Shown: positions 26,032-38,160 of the stretch, piece by piece | Numbering within the stretch: position 1 is the first letter of the stretch | Layout of the letters: every line of letters begins with the position of its first letter | Assembly (NCBI GenBank): GCA_002245135.1 | Contig: NGBS01000584.1 | Location: forward strand, 1 to 64,000 | DNA length: 64,000 nt | Direction of reading: 5' to 3' | DNA from: Proteromonas lacertae | Lineage: Eukaryota; Sar; Bigyra; Opalinata; Proteromonadidae | Notes under the pieces: model-generated | The model's database searches: none | What the model was told of the DNA's origin: nothing | The model's input: the letters and a program-made list of their open reading frames with translations, nothing else | Translations under genes and position numbers: made by a program

Positions 26032-27759
26032 ATGGAGCAACCAGCTGATGAAACTAAAACTTCAACAGATCCAAAACCATCAGAAGAAGAAAAGAAGACT
26101 GAGTCTCCACCAATTAATTCTGCTGAACCAAAACCACAATCTTCTGCCAAACCGCCTCCGATTAGAAAACCTGCTACTTCTGAAGATGCTAAAAGTGATG
26201 AATCAAATGATGTATTAATATAACTTCTATTTATATCAATTATTACATAATAGGAGTTACACAATACGCAGATATTAAATAAAAACTACGATGAAGTAGT
26301 AGAACTTGATGAATCATGTGCTCAAAGGTATTATAATATTTACACTAAATATTCGCTATAGCTTTGCGACACCAAGAAATTTGAGTGTTCCAGGAAGTCG
26401 TAAAGCTTCAATAGTTGGAGCAAAAGCTGAAGGTGAAACAAAAAAGAATGATCCTTTAAATCGTTCATATGATGAAACTGTTGAATTAAGTCATGCAGCT
26501 GAATCGTATTAACCTATTTATTTATCATTTATAGAATCGATTCAAGAATAGCTTCACCAGGAAACGATAAACATATCAGAATAGACACAAACAACACTGA
26601 AAAGTATAAAGATAATAATAACAATAATAATATATCACCCAATTCTCATTCTAATAGCAGACAGAACTTAGAAGGAACAGGAGGATCTTTAATAGGAGGA
26701 AATAATACAGGAAAACTAAGTGAAACAAAGACAAGTACTGAAGAAGGATATAATGAAAGTCTTCAAAACACAGCTAATTCAGAATTCGGTTCAACTACAT
26801 TTAGTCAACCACCTAATATATTTAATGAAAGCGGTAATATTAATAATAATAAGAATAATACAGGTGGTGCTAAGAGTAATAAGAGTGGTGGTGCTGGAAG
26901 TATGGGAGATAATGAAAGTAATGATGATATTAATGATAGTGCAGATGATGAAGATGATAAAAGTATATCTTTACCACATGCTTCATCCAGTATAATTATA
27001 TATATATATATATATGTTTATATATATTATAGGTAAAGGATACAATGCTGGTGATTATGCACATTTAAATGTCAATAAAGAGGTAAGAGAATTATTCCAA
27101 TATATTAGTCAGTACAAACCACCAGATTTGACATTAGATGTAAAAATGGTGTGTTTTGTACCTGAATATTTACCATCAATTGGTCAGATTGATACATTTA
27201 TTAAAGTACCTCGTCCTGATGGTAAACCTGATGGTTTGGGCTTGACTCAATTAGATGAACCAGCAACAGTAGAGAGTGATAGAACTGTATTAGAATTACA
27301 ATTAAGAGCAATTAGTAAAAAGAAGAATAATGATCCAATTACTGTATATATACATATATATATTATTATTATGAATAGATTCGTAGTATTGAAAATGCTG
27401 AAAAAAATCCTGAAAGAATACAACAGTGGATTGATTCTGTGATGGATATACATAAAAGTAAGCCAAGTCCTCAAGTTCATTATTCTAAGCCGATGCCTGA
27501 TATGGAAATACTAATGGAGCAATGGTCAACTGATTTTGAAGAGAGTTTAAAGTCAGTTGAATTTCCAAGTAGTGAGATTGACTTGAGTTTGAATGATTAT
27601 AGTCGTTTAGCATGTGCAATAATGGATATTCCAATATATGACAAAAATAATAAAAATAACAGTGTGATTGAAGGCTTGCATTGTTTATTCAGTTTGTATG
27701 AAAGTTATAATGAAATTCCTAATTTTGCTTGTAAGAATCCACCTCATATTTCTGAATAA
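26032..27759 (+). CDS. IFT46: Intraflagellar transport protein IFT46
   Basis: Six exons, about 500 residues. The conserved C-terminal core is unmistakable: LFQYISQYKPPDLTLD, LPSIGQIDTFIKVPRPDGK, DGLGLTQLDEP, IRSIENAEKNPERIQQWIDS, MDIHKSKPSPQVHYSKPMPD and FEESLKSVEFPSSEIDLSL. IFT46 is a core IFT-B subunit that carries outer dynein arms into flagella, so the cell builds a motile flagellum by IFT. Introns (about 29-44 nt) fall near 26210, 26329, 26508, 26990 and 27345. All start GTAT and end TAG. The first half is acidic, Asn/Ser-rich and poorly conserved, as in other protists. Confidence 0.93.
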
Positions 27760-27873
27760 ATTAGATAATATTAAAATTAATAATATATATACTGTTTCTA
27801 TTTATTAGTGTTGAATATAAGACAATATTATTGAAGTTTGAAAATCTTGTAACAGCTATATTTTTTGGAACGA

Positions 27874-28535
27874 ATGTCTTTTTCAATTTACTCATTAATA
27901 AATCATAATCCAATAACCAAAATAATAAATTCTAATAAAGGGAATAAAATAAGAATATTTTTATCAGTATTATTTTAAATTGATCCAATTTTTTAGGTTT
28001 ATAATAATCTAGTTAGAGTTCTATGCTGTAAGTTGATAGAAGAAGATCAAAAAGTCGAAAAATTAAAATGTGATGTTAGTGATGATGTAATAAAAAGCCA
28101 TGTATGATTTTTCAAATTAATGATATTTATCAATAGATAGAAAAGTTAGGAATAGAAATAGATGATAAAAATCTTTTGGAAAGAATGGTAAACATATTTG
28201 TTTGTGGCAAGATGGAATATGTTGAAGAGACAAAAGAATTACAGTTGTATTATCGATTTGACACAATAACACTCAAATCACCATTACCACTAACACCAAT
28301 AAGTGAAGATGAAAGTCTTATACTTTTGTTTAACGTGAGTGATTTATATGTTAATAAGATAAGTGAAGTTGAAATTGACAAAACATTTCATCCTGTCATT
28401 CGTGAAAGTTCAACTTATCAATCATTAAATTCACAGTATTTCAGTCAAGATGTACCTATTGGCGATGATATTAACTCAAATAAAATTGAAACTACCAGAA
28501 GAGATTTGATAAATCCAACAAGAAAAAAGTATTAA
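27874..28535 (+). CDS. Unknown protein, three exons
   Basis: About 190 residues from MSFSIYSLINHN to NPTRKKY. Introns of about 30-35 nt lie near 27968-27997 and 28101-28136. Both are GTAT...TAG and keep frame. The body is mixed beta/alpha with NNLVRVLCCKLIEED and VNIFVCGKMEYVEETKEL, and a charged tail. I do not recognise a family. The N-terminal strand pattern is loosely like small beta-barrel head domains (XRCC4/PAXX type), but I would not assert this. Coding status rests on clean splicing and frame continuity. Confidence 0.6.
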
Positions 28536-28597
28536 ATATATATATTTATAATATTACAAAAATAGGAGAAAATGTGGAGGTTTAAAATTAAAATAAT

Positions 28598-28988
28598 TTA
28601 ACTATTACGACTATAATCTGATGACATTAAGTCTTTATCTCTTTTTAAGTAATATTGATCAACACCGAATTTTTCTAATGTATAACTTCCATTTAAATCG
28701 CATGATGTTTGTCTGAGTGAAGCAGTTACTTGTGTCTTTTCTTTTAATCTAAACAACAATAAAACCAGAAAAATACTGTTTTAGTTCTCTCTGCATCTCA
28801 TCAATTTTCTTTTCTCTTAAATTGTGTCTATCATCATAAGTTTCATTGCATTCAGTTCCAAAAAACACTGGATTCCAAGTATGTTGCCATTCACCCACAG
28901 AATTAAATTCTTTCTTTAAACGTTGTGTCCAATTTCTATCGACATTCACTGGTGTTTCTTTTAGTGGTTTTTCGGCCTGAGCTGACAT
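28598..28988 (-). CDS. Small unknown protein, possibly axonemal
   Basis: About 120 residues, two exons split by a 28-nt intron near 28742-28769. Contains NWTQRLKKEFNSVGEWQHTW, a charged helix, then LNGSYTLEKFGVDQYY and a TAA. The W-x-x-x-L...W...W spacing and small size resemble ciliary microtubule inner proteins such as CIMIP1, but the match is too weak to name. It is divergent from the next gene, sharing an 84-base spacer that carries a GGCTTGA motif. Confidence 0.55.
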
Positions 28989-29072
28989 TAAAAATTATTT
29001 TTTATTAAAAAAACGACTAAAAATATTTGGCTTGATTTTAATATTTTTTTTAACTGTTTTAATTCAAAAGCA

Positions 29073-29870
29073 ATGTCGGATCAATTTATTATGAATGGTA
29101 AAGTGTATAATGCTACTCATCATGATGTTGAATATGATGATGAACAAGACTCAGACTACAATACTGCGAAATCAATATCATTTTTTCATCCTTTAAATGT
29201 TATTATAATCTTCTTAATTATGTAATCTGCAAGAAATGAAGATGAGGTGAATGAATTTTATTCAGAAGTTGAAGATTTTTTAAATAAACCTCCTCCTTCG
29301 TATTTACATATTTTATAATGTTATATTATTAGTCTAAAATTGCCTGGTGAAGTATCCAAAAATAGTAAAAGACAAACTAAACCACAGAATAAAATAAACA
29401 ACCCTCCACCTCAATCTCGACCAAAAGTTAAAGCAGTTTATTCTAATATCGATGAAAATTTACTGGATGAAGCATTTAATGTAAATTTACCACCACTACC
29501 AAAATCAAGAGAATCTAACCCAAGAACTTCTCCTATCACATATCCAATGAGACCACCAAAATTGCCACCAGCAGAAGCATTACCAAGAACTAGATCGAAT
29601 AGGTCAAAAAGACATTCTAAAAATGTTGAACAATTGTATGGTAGTAAAACAAGGAAACCTTCTTCAGCTAAATATGATACAAGTACAAGTAATAACAACA
29701 ATGGTAAAAAGAATCCTAATAGAATATCTCTTTCAGATCAAGAAATTAATAATATGTGTAGAAATTTTGAAGAACATATTACATATGATAAACTAAAAAG
29801 ACAACTAGAAGCTTGTAAAAAGAATATTGAGAGGAATGAACAGAGTATTAGAGAAATGATTAATTCTTAA
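29073..29870 (+). CDS. Unknown basic protein with C-terminal coiled coil
   Basis: About 245 residues. MSDQFIMNGKVYN opens an acidic stretch to about 29160. SARNEDEVNEFYSEVEDFL follows in the same frame after a TAA at 29223-29225 for which I cannot find an intron. A clean 33-nt intron near 29299-29331 then leads to a basic, Pro-rich region and the terminal helix YDKLKRQLEACKKNIERNEQ. No family recognised. Either the TAA is read through, an odd intron hides it, or the real start lies in the second block. Confidence 0.5.
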
Positions 29871-30011
29871 TCTAATTTAAAAATATCCTATTTTCATATA
29901 ATACACACTATCTATGTTTTTTATTAATATTGTTTGTTGAAATAAGAACAATTTCTTTATCTAGGCTTGAATTCTGCCTCGATTCTATATTTTTTTGTTT
30001 GATTTTTTAAA

Positions 30012-31170
30012 ATGAGTTATAATCATCCTCTTGTTATTGATATTGGAAGCGGGTATATAAAAGTAGGTTTTGCAGGAGATGAAGAACCAAGCGAAATAAT
30101 ACCCAATTTAGTTGGATTACCAAAATATGAAGCATTATCACTTTCTGGAACAGATGCTAATTTGAAAAATGCAAGATTTGTGGGAGAAGAAGCTAATAAA
30201 AATAGAGGACTCTGTTTATTGAGTCATCCTATGGAACACGGAGTAGTGAATAATTGGGATGAAATGATAAATGTTTTAGATACTGTATTTAGCAGTACAA
30301 AGCTTAGATTGAGTCAAGGAAACCATCCTGTGTTATTGACTGAACCAATCCTCAATCCAACATCAAATCAACAAAAATTATATGAAATACTATTTGAAAC
30401 ATTCAGAGTACCTGCACTAAAAATATATCCAAGTGTATATCATATATTCATAATTGTTTTATTCTTAATAGCCTGTATTAAGTCTATATGCAAGTGGAAG
30501 AACTACCGGTACTGTCGTAGACTGTGGAGCTGGTGTCACACAAGTAATGTCCATTGTAGATGGATATTGTTTAAATCCATCAATGGTAAGAATGGATATA
30601 GGTGGAAGAGATATAACTAGATATTTAAAAGACTTATTACGAAAAGATGGATATACATTCACAACAAGTGCAGAATTCGAAATTATTGATGAAATGAAAT
30701 GTAGTTGTTGTGAGTTAGATAATAGAAGTGCAATTCAAAAACAATATATATTACCAGATGGAGTTAAAATAAGTGTATATATTAATATATTTCTAATAAT
30801 CTATTCTAAATAGTTGAAAAGTGATTCAATTAGTGCTCCTTCTGTTTTATTTGAACCATCTCTTATTGGATCAGAAGAAATAGGCATTAGTGGGTGTGTC
30901 ATTGAATCAATTATGAAAAGTGATATAGATTTAAGAAGAAATCTATTTAGTTCAATTGTATTATGTGGTGGTTCGACAATGTTCAAAGGATTTGGTAAAT
31001 TATTATTGGATGAGATTACTAGGAGAGCACCTCCAGATATTGGTATTAGAATTTCTGCACCACCTAAAAGACTGACTAGTGCATGGGTTGGAGGATCATT
31101 ATTAGCATCGTTACCATCATTTTCAGAACAATGGTATACAATTGAAAAGTACCAAGAGAATAAAATTTAG
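30012..31170 (+). CDS. Actin-related protein, Arp1/centractin-like
   Basis: About 360 residues in three exons (introns of about 38 and 41 nt near 30432 and 30773). Actin-fold motifs: VIDIGSGYIKVGFAGDEEP (phosphate 1 loop), HPMEHGVVNNWDEM, LLTEPILNPTSNQQK, TGTVVDCGAGVTQVM (phosphate 2), LCGGSTMFKGFG and RLTSAWVGGSLLASLPSF. The last segments and the short length fit Arp1, the filament of dynactin, better than conventional actin. There, LFKGFG and W(I/V)GGSILASL are typical. Expected role: dynactin-linked cargo transport by dynein. A divergent actin is the alternative. Confidence 0.78.
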
Positions 31171-31414
31171 AAATCATATATCTAAATATGTTGTTTATTT
31201 GAATATTGTTGTACTTTTAGTTGCTCCATTCCTACATTTCCATCAAAAACACTAGATACTATCATCTTCTTCTAATTTTGTAATAAGTTGTTTGTTATAC
31301 CATATATTTTTCAGCATCGATCAAAATTATTATTTCAAATAAATATTTATATTTACATAAATCTTCACTTCACTAATACTTCGTCTTTCAAGAAAAGAAC
31401 AATTTTTTAGTTTT

Positions 31415-33811
31415 ATGGGTAAGGTAAGATATTATTATGTTTCATAGATATTTCATCATATATTGATCATATCTCTCAGCTACACTCAAAAATATCCTCA
31501 ACTGAATCATCTGATGCTTTATTGGAGTTAGAAAAACTGAGTAATACAGAAATAACTCAAATTGATGGTATAAAAGATGCTACAATAGATTTAACACATT
31601 TATTATCTCTTTTAACAAGCGATGACGAGAAAATCAGAATGTTTTCTGTTAGATGCTTAAAAATTATTGCAAATATCAATAATAGTATAAAGATACTATT
31701 CTATATTTAGATTATTTATCAACTATCCCAGATGACACAATCAAGTCAATTTGTACATTTTGTTCAAGTGAAAACAAGGAACTGTCAATAGAATGCAAAT
31801 TTCTACTCTCCGAACTACTCAAAAGAGAATTATTAGTTGAATTAATCAATGAAACAGGCGTTTTCAATTGTTTATTAGATAGCATTCTCAATAGTACATC
31901 TGATTTGGATTGTATATCAAGTTTAGACTGTTTATACAGTTTATTATCCTTTGAAGAGAATACACAAAAAGTAATTCAATCAAATGTAATAGATATATTA
32001 ATAAAAGGAATTCAATCTGAGAATGAGCATCTTGAAATCAGTTGTATCAGTTTATTTGGTAAATTATCTAACAATATATGTGATTTGTCATTCCAATATA
32101 AAAACTACAATATTGAAGATATATTACTCAATAATATTGTCACTATACCTCCAACACCAACTCCATATACAATAAAACTCCAAACAGGCTCGATATTATT
32201 ATTATCTCGATACAGTAAACCTGAAGAATTAATCAAAAAAATGATTGAAAAGAATATGATTGAAACTTTGAGGAAAATGATGAAAGAATCTGAACAATCA
32301 TTACAATTGGCAATAATGTTTTTATTTATAACAATTAATGAACCAAATGTAAAAAGTATATTATATAAGTATATTGTTATTATTTATAGATGAAATGATA
32401 GATAATATATGTAATAATGAAGTATATCATTTAATCGAAGAATATATCAATGAGAAAGATAATAGTGCAATATTCAATGGATTGCAATTAATTTCAACAA
32501 ATCGTATATATTATTATTATCATTATTATATAGCAAACTGTCAAGCTTTTTATAACAATCAATTAATCGGTATGGTATTTAATGTGTTATTTGAAACAAC
32601 AGATGAATTAATCGAAATATTAATCTTCAATATCTTCTCAACAGTGATAATTAAGAATGAATCAATAATACCAATATTAATAACAGATAAAGTACTTGAT
32701 AAAATGATAAAATGTTTAACTAACACTTCATCTTCACAACAGTTAAGAGAAATATGTTCAAATCTATTATGGAGTAGTTCAATTGATAAAACAGTTCAAG
32801 AAAATCTATTGGAAGATGAAATCATTGATATTTTAGTAAAAGGAATAAGTGATGAAAATATTTCCTATCGAACTTATTGTCTAGGAACTTTAGCTCAAAT
32901 TGCATCCTATTTTCAAGTTAGAAGTATATTAACAAAGCCAGAGAATTACCAATTATTATATAATAATATTAAAGAACATGGTAATCCAGATTTACAGTTT
33001 ACTGCATTTCAATGTATTGGTAATTTAATTACAAGTATGTATTATATTTATTGTATTATATTTAATTTATATGATAGATACTAATTTGGATGACGTTTAT
33101 TCATCAGAATTATTGTCATATTTAGTAGATCATATAGAAAAAAGAGAATTAAGTTATCGATTATTCTCTTATTCATTATTATCCAAATTCTTGGTTTTAA
33201 GTAATATTAAAAATGAATTAAAAGATAAGATTATTCCAGCATATCAAAAAGCAATAATTGATAAAGACAATACAATCAAAAACTTAGCTTTAAATTCGTT
33301 ATGTTATATTAGTAATAGTTATCCAGAAGTAATTCCATCATTTTTAGAATGTTTTATTAATGGACTTAAAGATAATAATCCAACCTTTATAACAAACTGT
33401 GCTCAAGCCTTATGGAATTTATCATTACCAACATCCAATCAGAAATTGATTAGATCATATGGTGGTTTATTCGTATTATTATCTCGTTTGAATCATCCTG
33501 ATTTGTTAGTTAAAGAGAATGTTTCTGGTGTTTTAACAAATATGACTCAAGAAGAAGATTCTAGAGAATGGTTATATGAAAGAGGAATAGTTAAAATGAT
33601 GATTAATTTGTTGAATAATAAAGATATAGAGATTATTAGAAATGCTATTGATATTTTAGTTCATATGACTCTTCATGAAAGAGCATTTGCAGAAATGAAA
33701 AGCAGTAACTTATTAGAGCAAATAAAGCTAGTCAAAGATTATGTATCTAATTCTGATGAAGAATTGGTATTTTCATTAAACAACTTGGAAGTCACTTTAA
33801 CTAAAAAATAA
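31415..33811 (+). CDS. Large armadillo-repeat protein, possibly N-myristoylated
   Basis: About 730 residues in six exons. A 56-nt first intron joins ATG-GGT-AAG to LHSKISSTES, giving an N-terminus MGKLHSKIS. Gly2, Ser6 and Lys7 fit the N-myristoylation consensus, as in the armadillo protein Vac8. The rest is a run of ARM/HEAT helices, for example IKNLALNSLCYISNSYPEVI, NPTFITNCAQALWNLSLP and LVKENVSGVLTNMTQEEDS. Introns of 26-43 nt lie near 31686, 32352, 32504 (a 30-nt one whose retention would leave the frame open) and 33036. The partner is unknown. Resembles Vac8 or ARMC scaffolds in layout only. Confidence 0.7.
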
Positions 33812-33936
33812 TAAATATATATGATATAACTATATTCTAAATATACTTTATTACTCATTATATGTTTTGTATAGAGAGAAAAACTCAACTCCAAATTCAA
33901 AATTCAAACGGCTATATTTTATTATTTTGTTGTTTT

Positions 33937-35938
33937 ATGAATAATCTAGAATATATTTCATATCAGTTATTTGCTATATACTGTCCAGATGACTTTAGAG
34001 AACAGAAAATAAAAGCTATATCATGGAATGACTTTTTGAATTTTTCAAAAGACTGTCAAGCACTTCCCCAGTCGAAAATTGAAAGAATATTCATTGATTC
34101 TATTCAAAAATATCCAATAAGATCAAAAGATGTTAAGGGAGATATGACATTTGAAGCATTTTACTATTCTATTCAGCAAATGGCAAAATCAGTGTATCCA
34201 ACGTTTTCTACACCATGTACAGAATTTGTAAATCATTTTTTAATACCTCTACTTATTATACATGGTGAAAATGAAGAAGGAGCTAATTTGTTAGAGTTAT
34301 TAAAACCAATGTTGATGGTATATTCAAATTGTTTAAAGCAATTATACAATCATTTTAGAGTATTTTTTATTTGCTGTTATATTATTGTGTAGATTGGCCA
34401 AAGACAAATGGAAGAAGGGTTAAGCTTAAATAATTACGTAAATATGTTGAGAAGAATAGAAATATATCCAAGTCAAATACAACATAGAGAAATAAACAGA
34501 ATATTCAACGAAATATTAAAATATTTCCCCAAACAGAAACAAACTGTTCAAAACTCAAAGAAAACAATAAAATCAAAGTATATTATTATATGATTATGTT
34601 TATATTTCTAATTAATAATAGTTTTCATTATGATCCATATTTTGATAAAAAGATCTTGATGAATAAATCAAAATCAGTTCCATCATTATCTTTTGAACAA
34701 TTCATTTACAGTTTAGTTTTGATATGTTTGTTAATATACTCCAGAGGTCCTTATAAAAATAAAATAGGTTATACAGAACCAAAAGAAAGGATGAACGCAT
34801 TTATAATAGATTTAAAAAGAGGATATAGATTAGTATTTCAAACAAATCTAGTGGCAAATGAAAGAAAATCATTGAAAAGTAGGATAGAAGAAAATGAACT
34901 ATTGTTTCATAAGAATTTTGTTGATACATTAGCAAATAATGATAAATTAGAAAGTCTGGATGAATATATGAATGACAAAGAAGAGGAATTGAATAGAACA
35001 ATAAATGACGAAACTCGTATAAATTGTTATATTTATATTATGATATAGTTGACTTATACTCTTATTCACCTCACAAACATAAGATTTTCAACCACTCAAA
35101 TACAAAGTATTCATCTTTATTATCTTCATCATTATTATTGAATAAGAAATATAAATATCATGATTATGAAGATAGTAATTCAAATTATAGTTCAAATCAA
35201 AGTTCAGATTCAGAACAACCAACAAATAATGATTCTTATTACACATCTTTTTATATAAAACCATTACCTAAAGATTCAAATAATACATCATTAAGTAAAA
35301 GTCAGAATAGTAAAGATATATCATCATCATATGACTCATCAGCATCAACTTCTAATTCTTCATCATTCCAATCTAAAACTTTATTAAATAATGATAAATT
35401 CAAACCAAAAGATATATACACAAGTTCAATATTAACACCAACAGAAGAATTATCAAGTGAATCATCTGATTCAAATGAGCTTGATAATCCTGTTAATTTA
35501 TATGATAATAAAAAGACTTATCAACCACACTATGATAGTTACAATAAAACATATTATTATGGTGATGATGATGATGATGAGGAGGAGGAGGAGGAAGGTA
35601 ATAAGAAAGATAATGTAGAAATGAATTTTGCTGAGAATTATGATGAAGATTCTTGTAATTTATGTAACAGCAAAAAGCCATCTTCTTACTATTCCTCACA
35701 AATTAATTCTTTTGGTGATGTTAATGATAATGTAAATGATGTAAATGATGAATATAGTTTAAGTCCAAGAAGTAGAAAAGTATATTTTTATATATATTTA
35801 TTTGTATAGATGCATAGTTATTGTGAAAAGAATAAAAGTAGTAGTTTTAATAATTCTGTATATTTAGATTGTGAAGATCTAAAAGCAAATATACGAAAAT
35901 CTGAAGAATTATTAAAACAATTAGAGAAATATAACTAA
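33937..35938 (+). CDS. Unknown protein: helical head, Ser/Asp-rich tail
   Basis: About 600 residues in five exons (introns near 34351, 34579, 35018 and 35780, all GTAT...TAG and frame-keeping). The ATG at 33937 gives MNNLEYISYQLFAIYC; an in-frame ATG at 33862 is possible but sits beside a TAG that looks like an intron end. The head holds ISWNDFLNFSKDCQALPQSK...IFIDSIQ, repeated later as FEQFIYSLVLIC. This helix pattern is like EF-hand or p25-alpha-type modules of axonemal proteins. From 35.05 kb the chain is disordered, rich in Ser, Asn and Asp/Glu, with an acidic run at 35560-35600. It ends in a short coiled coil. Confidence 0.6.
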
Positions 35939-36030
35939 ATTATATATATATATATTCTTTTTTATTTATTTTAATCAAATATAATCTATCAATAATATAA
36001 AATTAAAAAATTAACTAATTATATTTATTA

Positions 36031-36269
36031 TTAACAACATTTCTTTGTCTTCTCTGGAGTAGGAGATATTGGACTTATTGCTACAGTTTGCCCACCTATT
36101 TCTTGAGTTAATTTAATCTGAAATTCACTAATAACAATAATAGAATAACAGAATAATACGCTTGTGGAGAAACTTCCAAATTACTAATTATTTTTTGACA
36201 CATTTCATCGAAGAGTGTGATGATATTTATATCTTCTTTTGCACTTACTGAATAAGAATTCTATATTAC

Positions 36270-36311
<42 letters not shown>

Positions 36312-36839
36312 ACAATATTATTTACACTACACCATTTTTTAACTATATCTTGTGAAACAATAACATTTGGTTTATCATCGCATTTGTTTCCTGCTAAATA
36401 TATCGGCAGTGTTTCTATTTCTGTTGCTGATAACTATGGTTTAATGTTATTAAATATCTTGATATTATACAGTTGATCTAAATTCGCTTAACCATGAATC
36501 AAGTGCATCAAAAGTTGATTGATCTGTTTCATCATATACTAATAAACATGCATCAGAACCTCTATAGAATGATTTAACTACACTTCTGTATCTTTCTGTT
36601 CCTGCTGTATCCCATATCTAAAAATATAAAAATCACTAATACTTGAATAGCGTATGTTCTTCCTTCCCATTCATAATTCTTTGTAAGTAAATCTGTCCCA
36701 ATTGTGGCTTTATATGCAGTCTGAAAGGTTCCTTCACAATATCTGTTGATTATTGATGTTTTTCCAACACTATTAACAAATTACTAAATTCAAAATACTT
36801 TTTTTCTCCAATAACAATAATTTTGAATAAATCTTTCAT
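36031..36839 (-). CDS. Rab7-like small GTPase
   Basis: About 200 residues in six small exons. Motifs: P-loop IGEKN-VGKTS (split by an intron), TIGTD (switch I), IWDTAGTERYRS (switch II), LAGNKCDD (NKxD) and SVSAKED (SAK). It ends EKTKKCC, a double-cysteine geranylgeranylation signal. The stretches FQTAYKATIGTDLLTK and KKWCSVNNIVNSYSVSAKED match Rab7 best. Switch II has Thr where nearly all Rabs have the catalytic Gln (GQER), so intrinsic GTP hydrolysis may be slow. One intron holds a long TA repeat. Expected site: late endosome or vacuole. Confidence 0.85.
36272..36309. repeat. TA dinucleotide repeat in a Rab intron
   Basis: About nineteen TA units inside the fourth intron of the Rab7-like gene; this makes it one of the longer introns here. 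Confidence 0.85.
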
Positions 36840-36992
36840 CTCTGCTTATAGAAAAATGAGATGAAAGAATTAAAAGTTTGAAGAAGCTTGTGATATTTTT
36901 GAAAATAATGTTATTGATTACAGAAAATAAAGCCACAAAGAGATTTATATTAAGCGAGCAATATAATAATAATAATAAGTATTAGGTTTATT

Positions 36993-37943
36993 CTATACAG
37001 AAGTAGTTAGAAATCTGCTTTTAACTTCTGCAAATGATAAAGGAAAGAATACTCCTTTATATTCATCTTTAACCATGACTATAGTAATTAGTTTTTAGTA
37101 TATTATACATATAGGAGGTATTTCATCATCATCATTTATGTACCGAATAGTTTCTTGCATTATAGGTGATAACAGAATAGTTGTGATGTTTATACGACTT
37201 AATGAATCATTTACTAGCATTTTGTCAATCAATTCTTGAATTCTTGCATCGTAGAAGGCAGGTATTCGAGGAGAAGAGAGTCTCATCAAATCTAATATTT
37301 CAGGAATACTTTCAGCATAATAAGGAGGTCTTAAACTACACATTTCTTGTAAAACACATCCTAAAGCCCAAATGTCGACATTATGAGTATAAGTCATTCC
37401 TTGTAAAATTTCAGGAGCACAATAGATAGGACTTCCTACTTGAGTTGCAGTAGCTACTTCTACAACTTTTGATAAACCAAAATCAGTCAAAATACACTCA
37501 TTTCCAGCACTTATTAGAATATTAGCAGGTTTAATATCCCTATGAATGATATTTCTACTGTGTACATAATCCAAAGCGTATAATAAGTGTAAAAAGAACC
37601 TCAAAATGGTCTAATTGGAAAATGATTGAATGTATATATATACTCTCTGATCTAAATACAGTCTATTTTCTCTTGCAATCCTTATAATATGTGATAAATT
37701 GCCATGTGGACAATATTCAGTGATAATAAAACAGTGAGATACCGTCATCCAAGCAGAATGGAAGTGGATCACATACCTAAACGATAGTTTACGTAATATA
37801 TCAATCTCATTTTGTGATTCTTCACTCAAGTTCACTTTTTTTAACGCATAAAATACTCCTCTTTTTATAACTTTGTAAATCACCGAATTAAGTGATTCAT
37901 ATGAGATTGAATCAACAATATAGTCACCAAATGTAGTATTCAT
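36993..37943 (-). CDS. NEK-like protein kinase, copy 1, degenerate N-lobe
   Basis: About 280 residues, three exons (33-nt intron near 37615; short 3' intron near 37080-37109). The C-lobe is intact: [58 protein letters not shown]. The N-lobe keeps ALKKV and the Glu of helix C, but the glycine loop is lost ([18 protein letters not shown]). The order and the C-lobe sequence fit the NEK family of ciliary and cell-cycle kinases. ATP binding may be impaired. Bases 37218-37592 are identical to copy 2. I start at the ATG giving [10 protein letters not shown]. Confidence 0.8.
37218..37592. repeat. Identical tract, copy A (kinase C-lobe)
   Basis: 375 bases identical, base for base by eye, to 38427-38801. 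Both flanks diverge at once. This is the mark of a recent gene conversion. Confidence 0.92.
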
Positions 37944-38160
37944 AGCAGAATAAATTTTATATGTAAAATGGAAATGTAAACAATACGTCACTTTTTACGA
38001 ACTGTTTGAGATTTAACAATCGAAAAAAAGAACATTGTTCAATTTAAAAATTATGTATGCAAACCCCATTATGGCTATTTTAACGCTAATAGAAACAATT
38101 ATTTTATCAAAGAAAATCATAGTTATCAAACAATTATAAATTAAATTATCCATTGCAAAT

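Noticed and set aside
35493-35699. Minus-strand His-rich frame
   Set aside because: It mirrors the Asp/Glu-rich tail of the plus-strand gene at 33937-35938.
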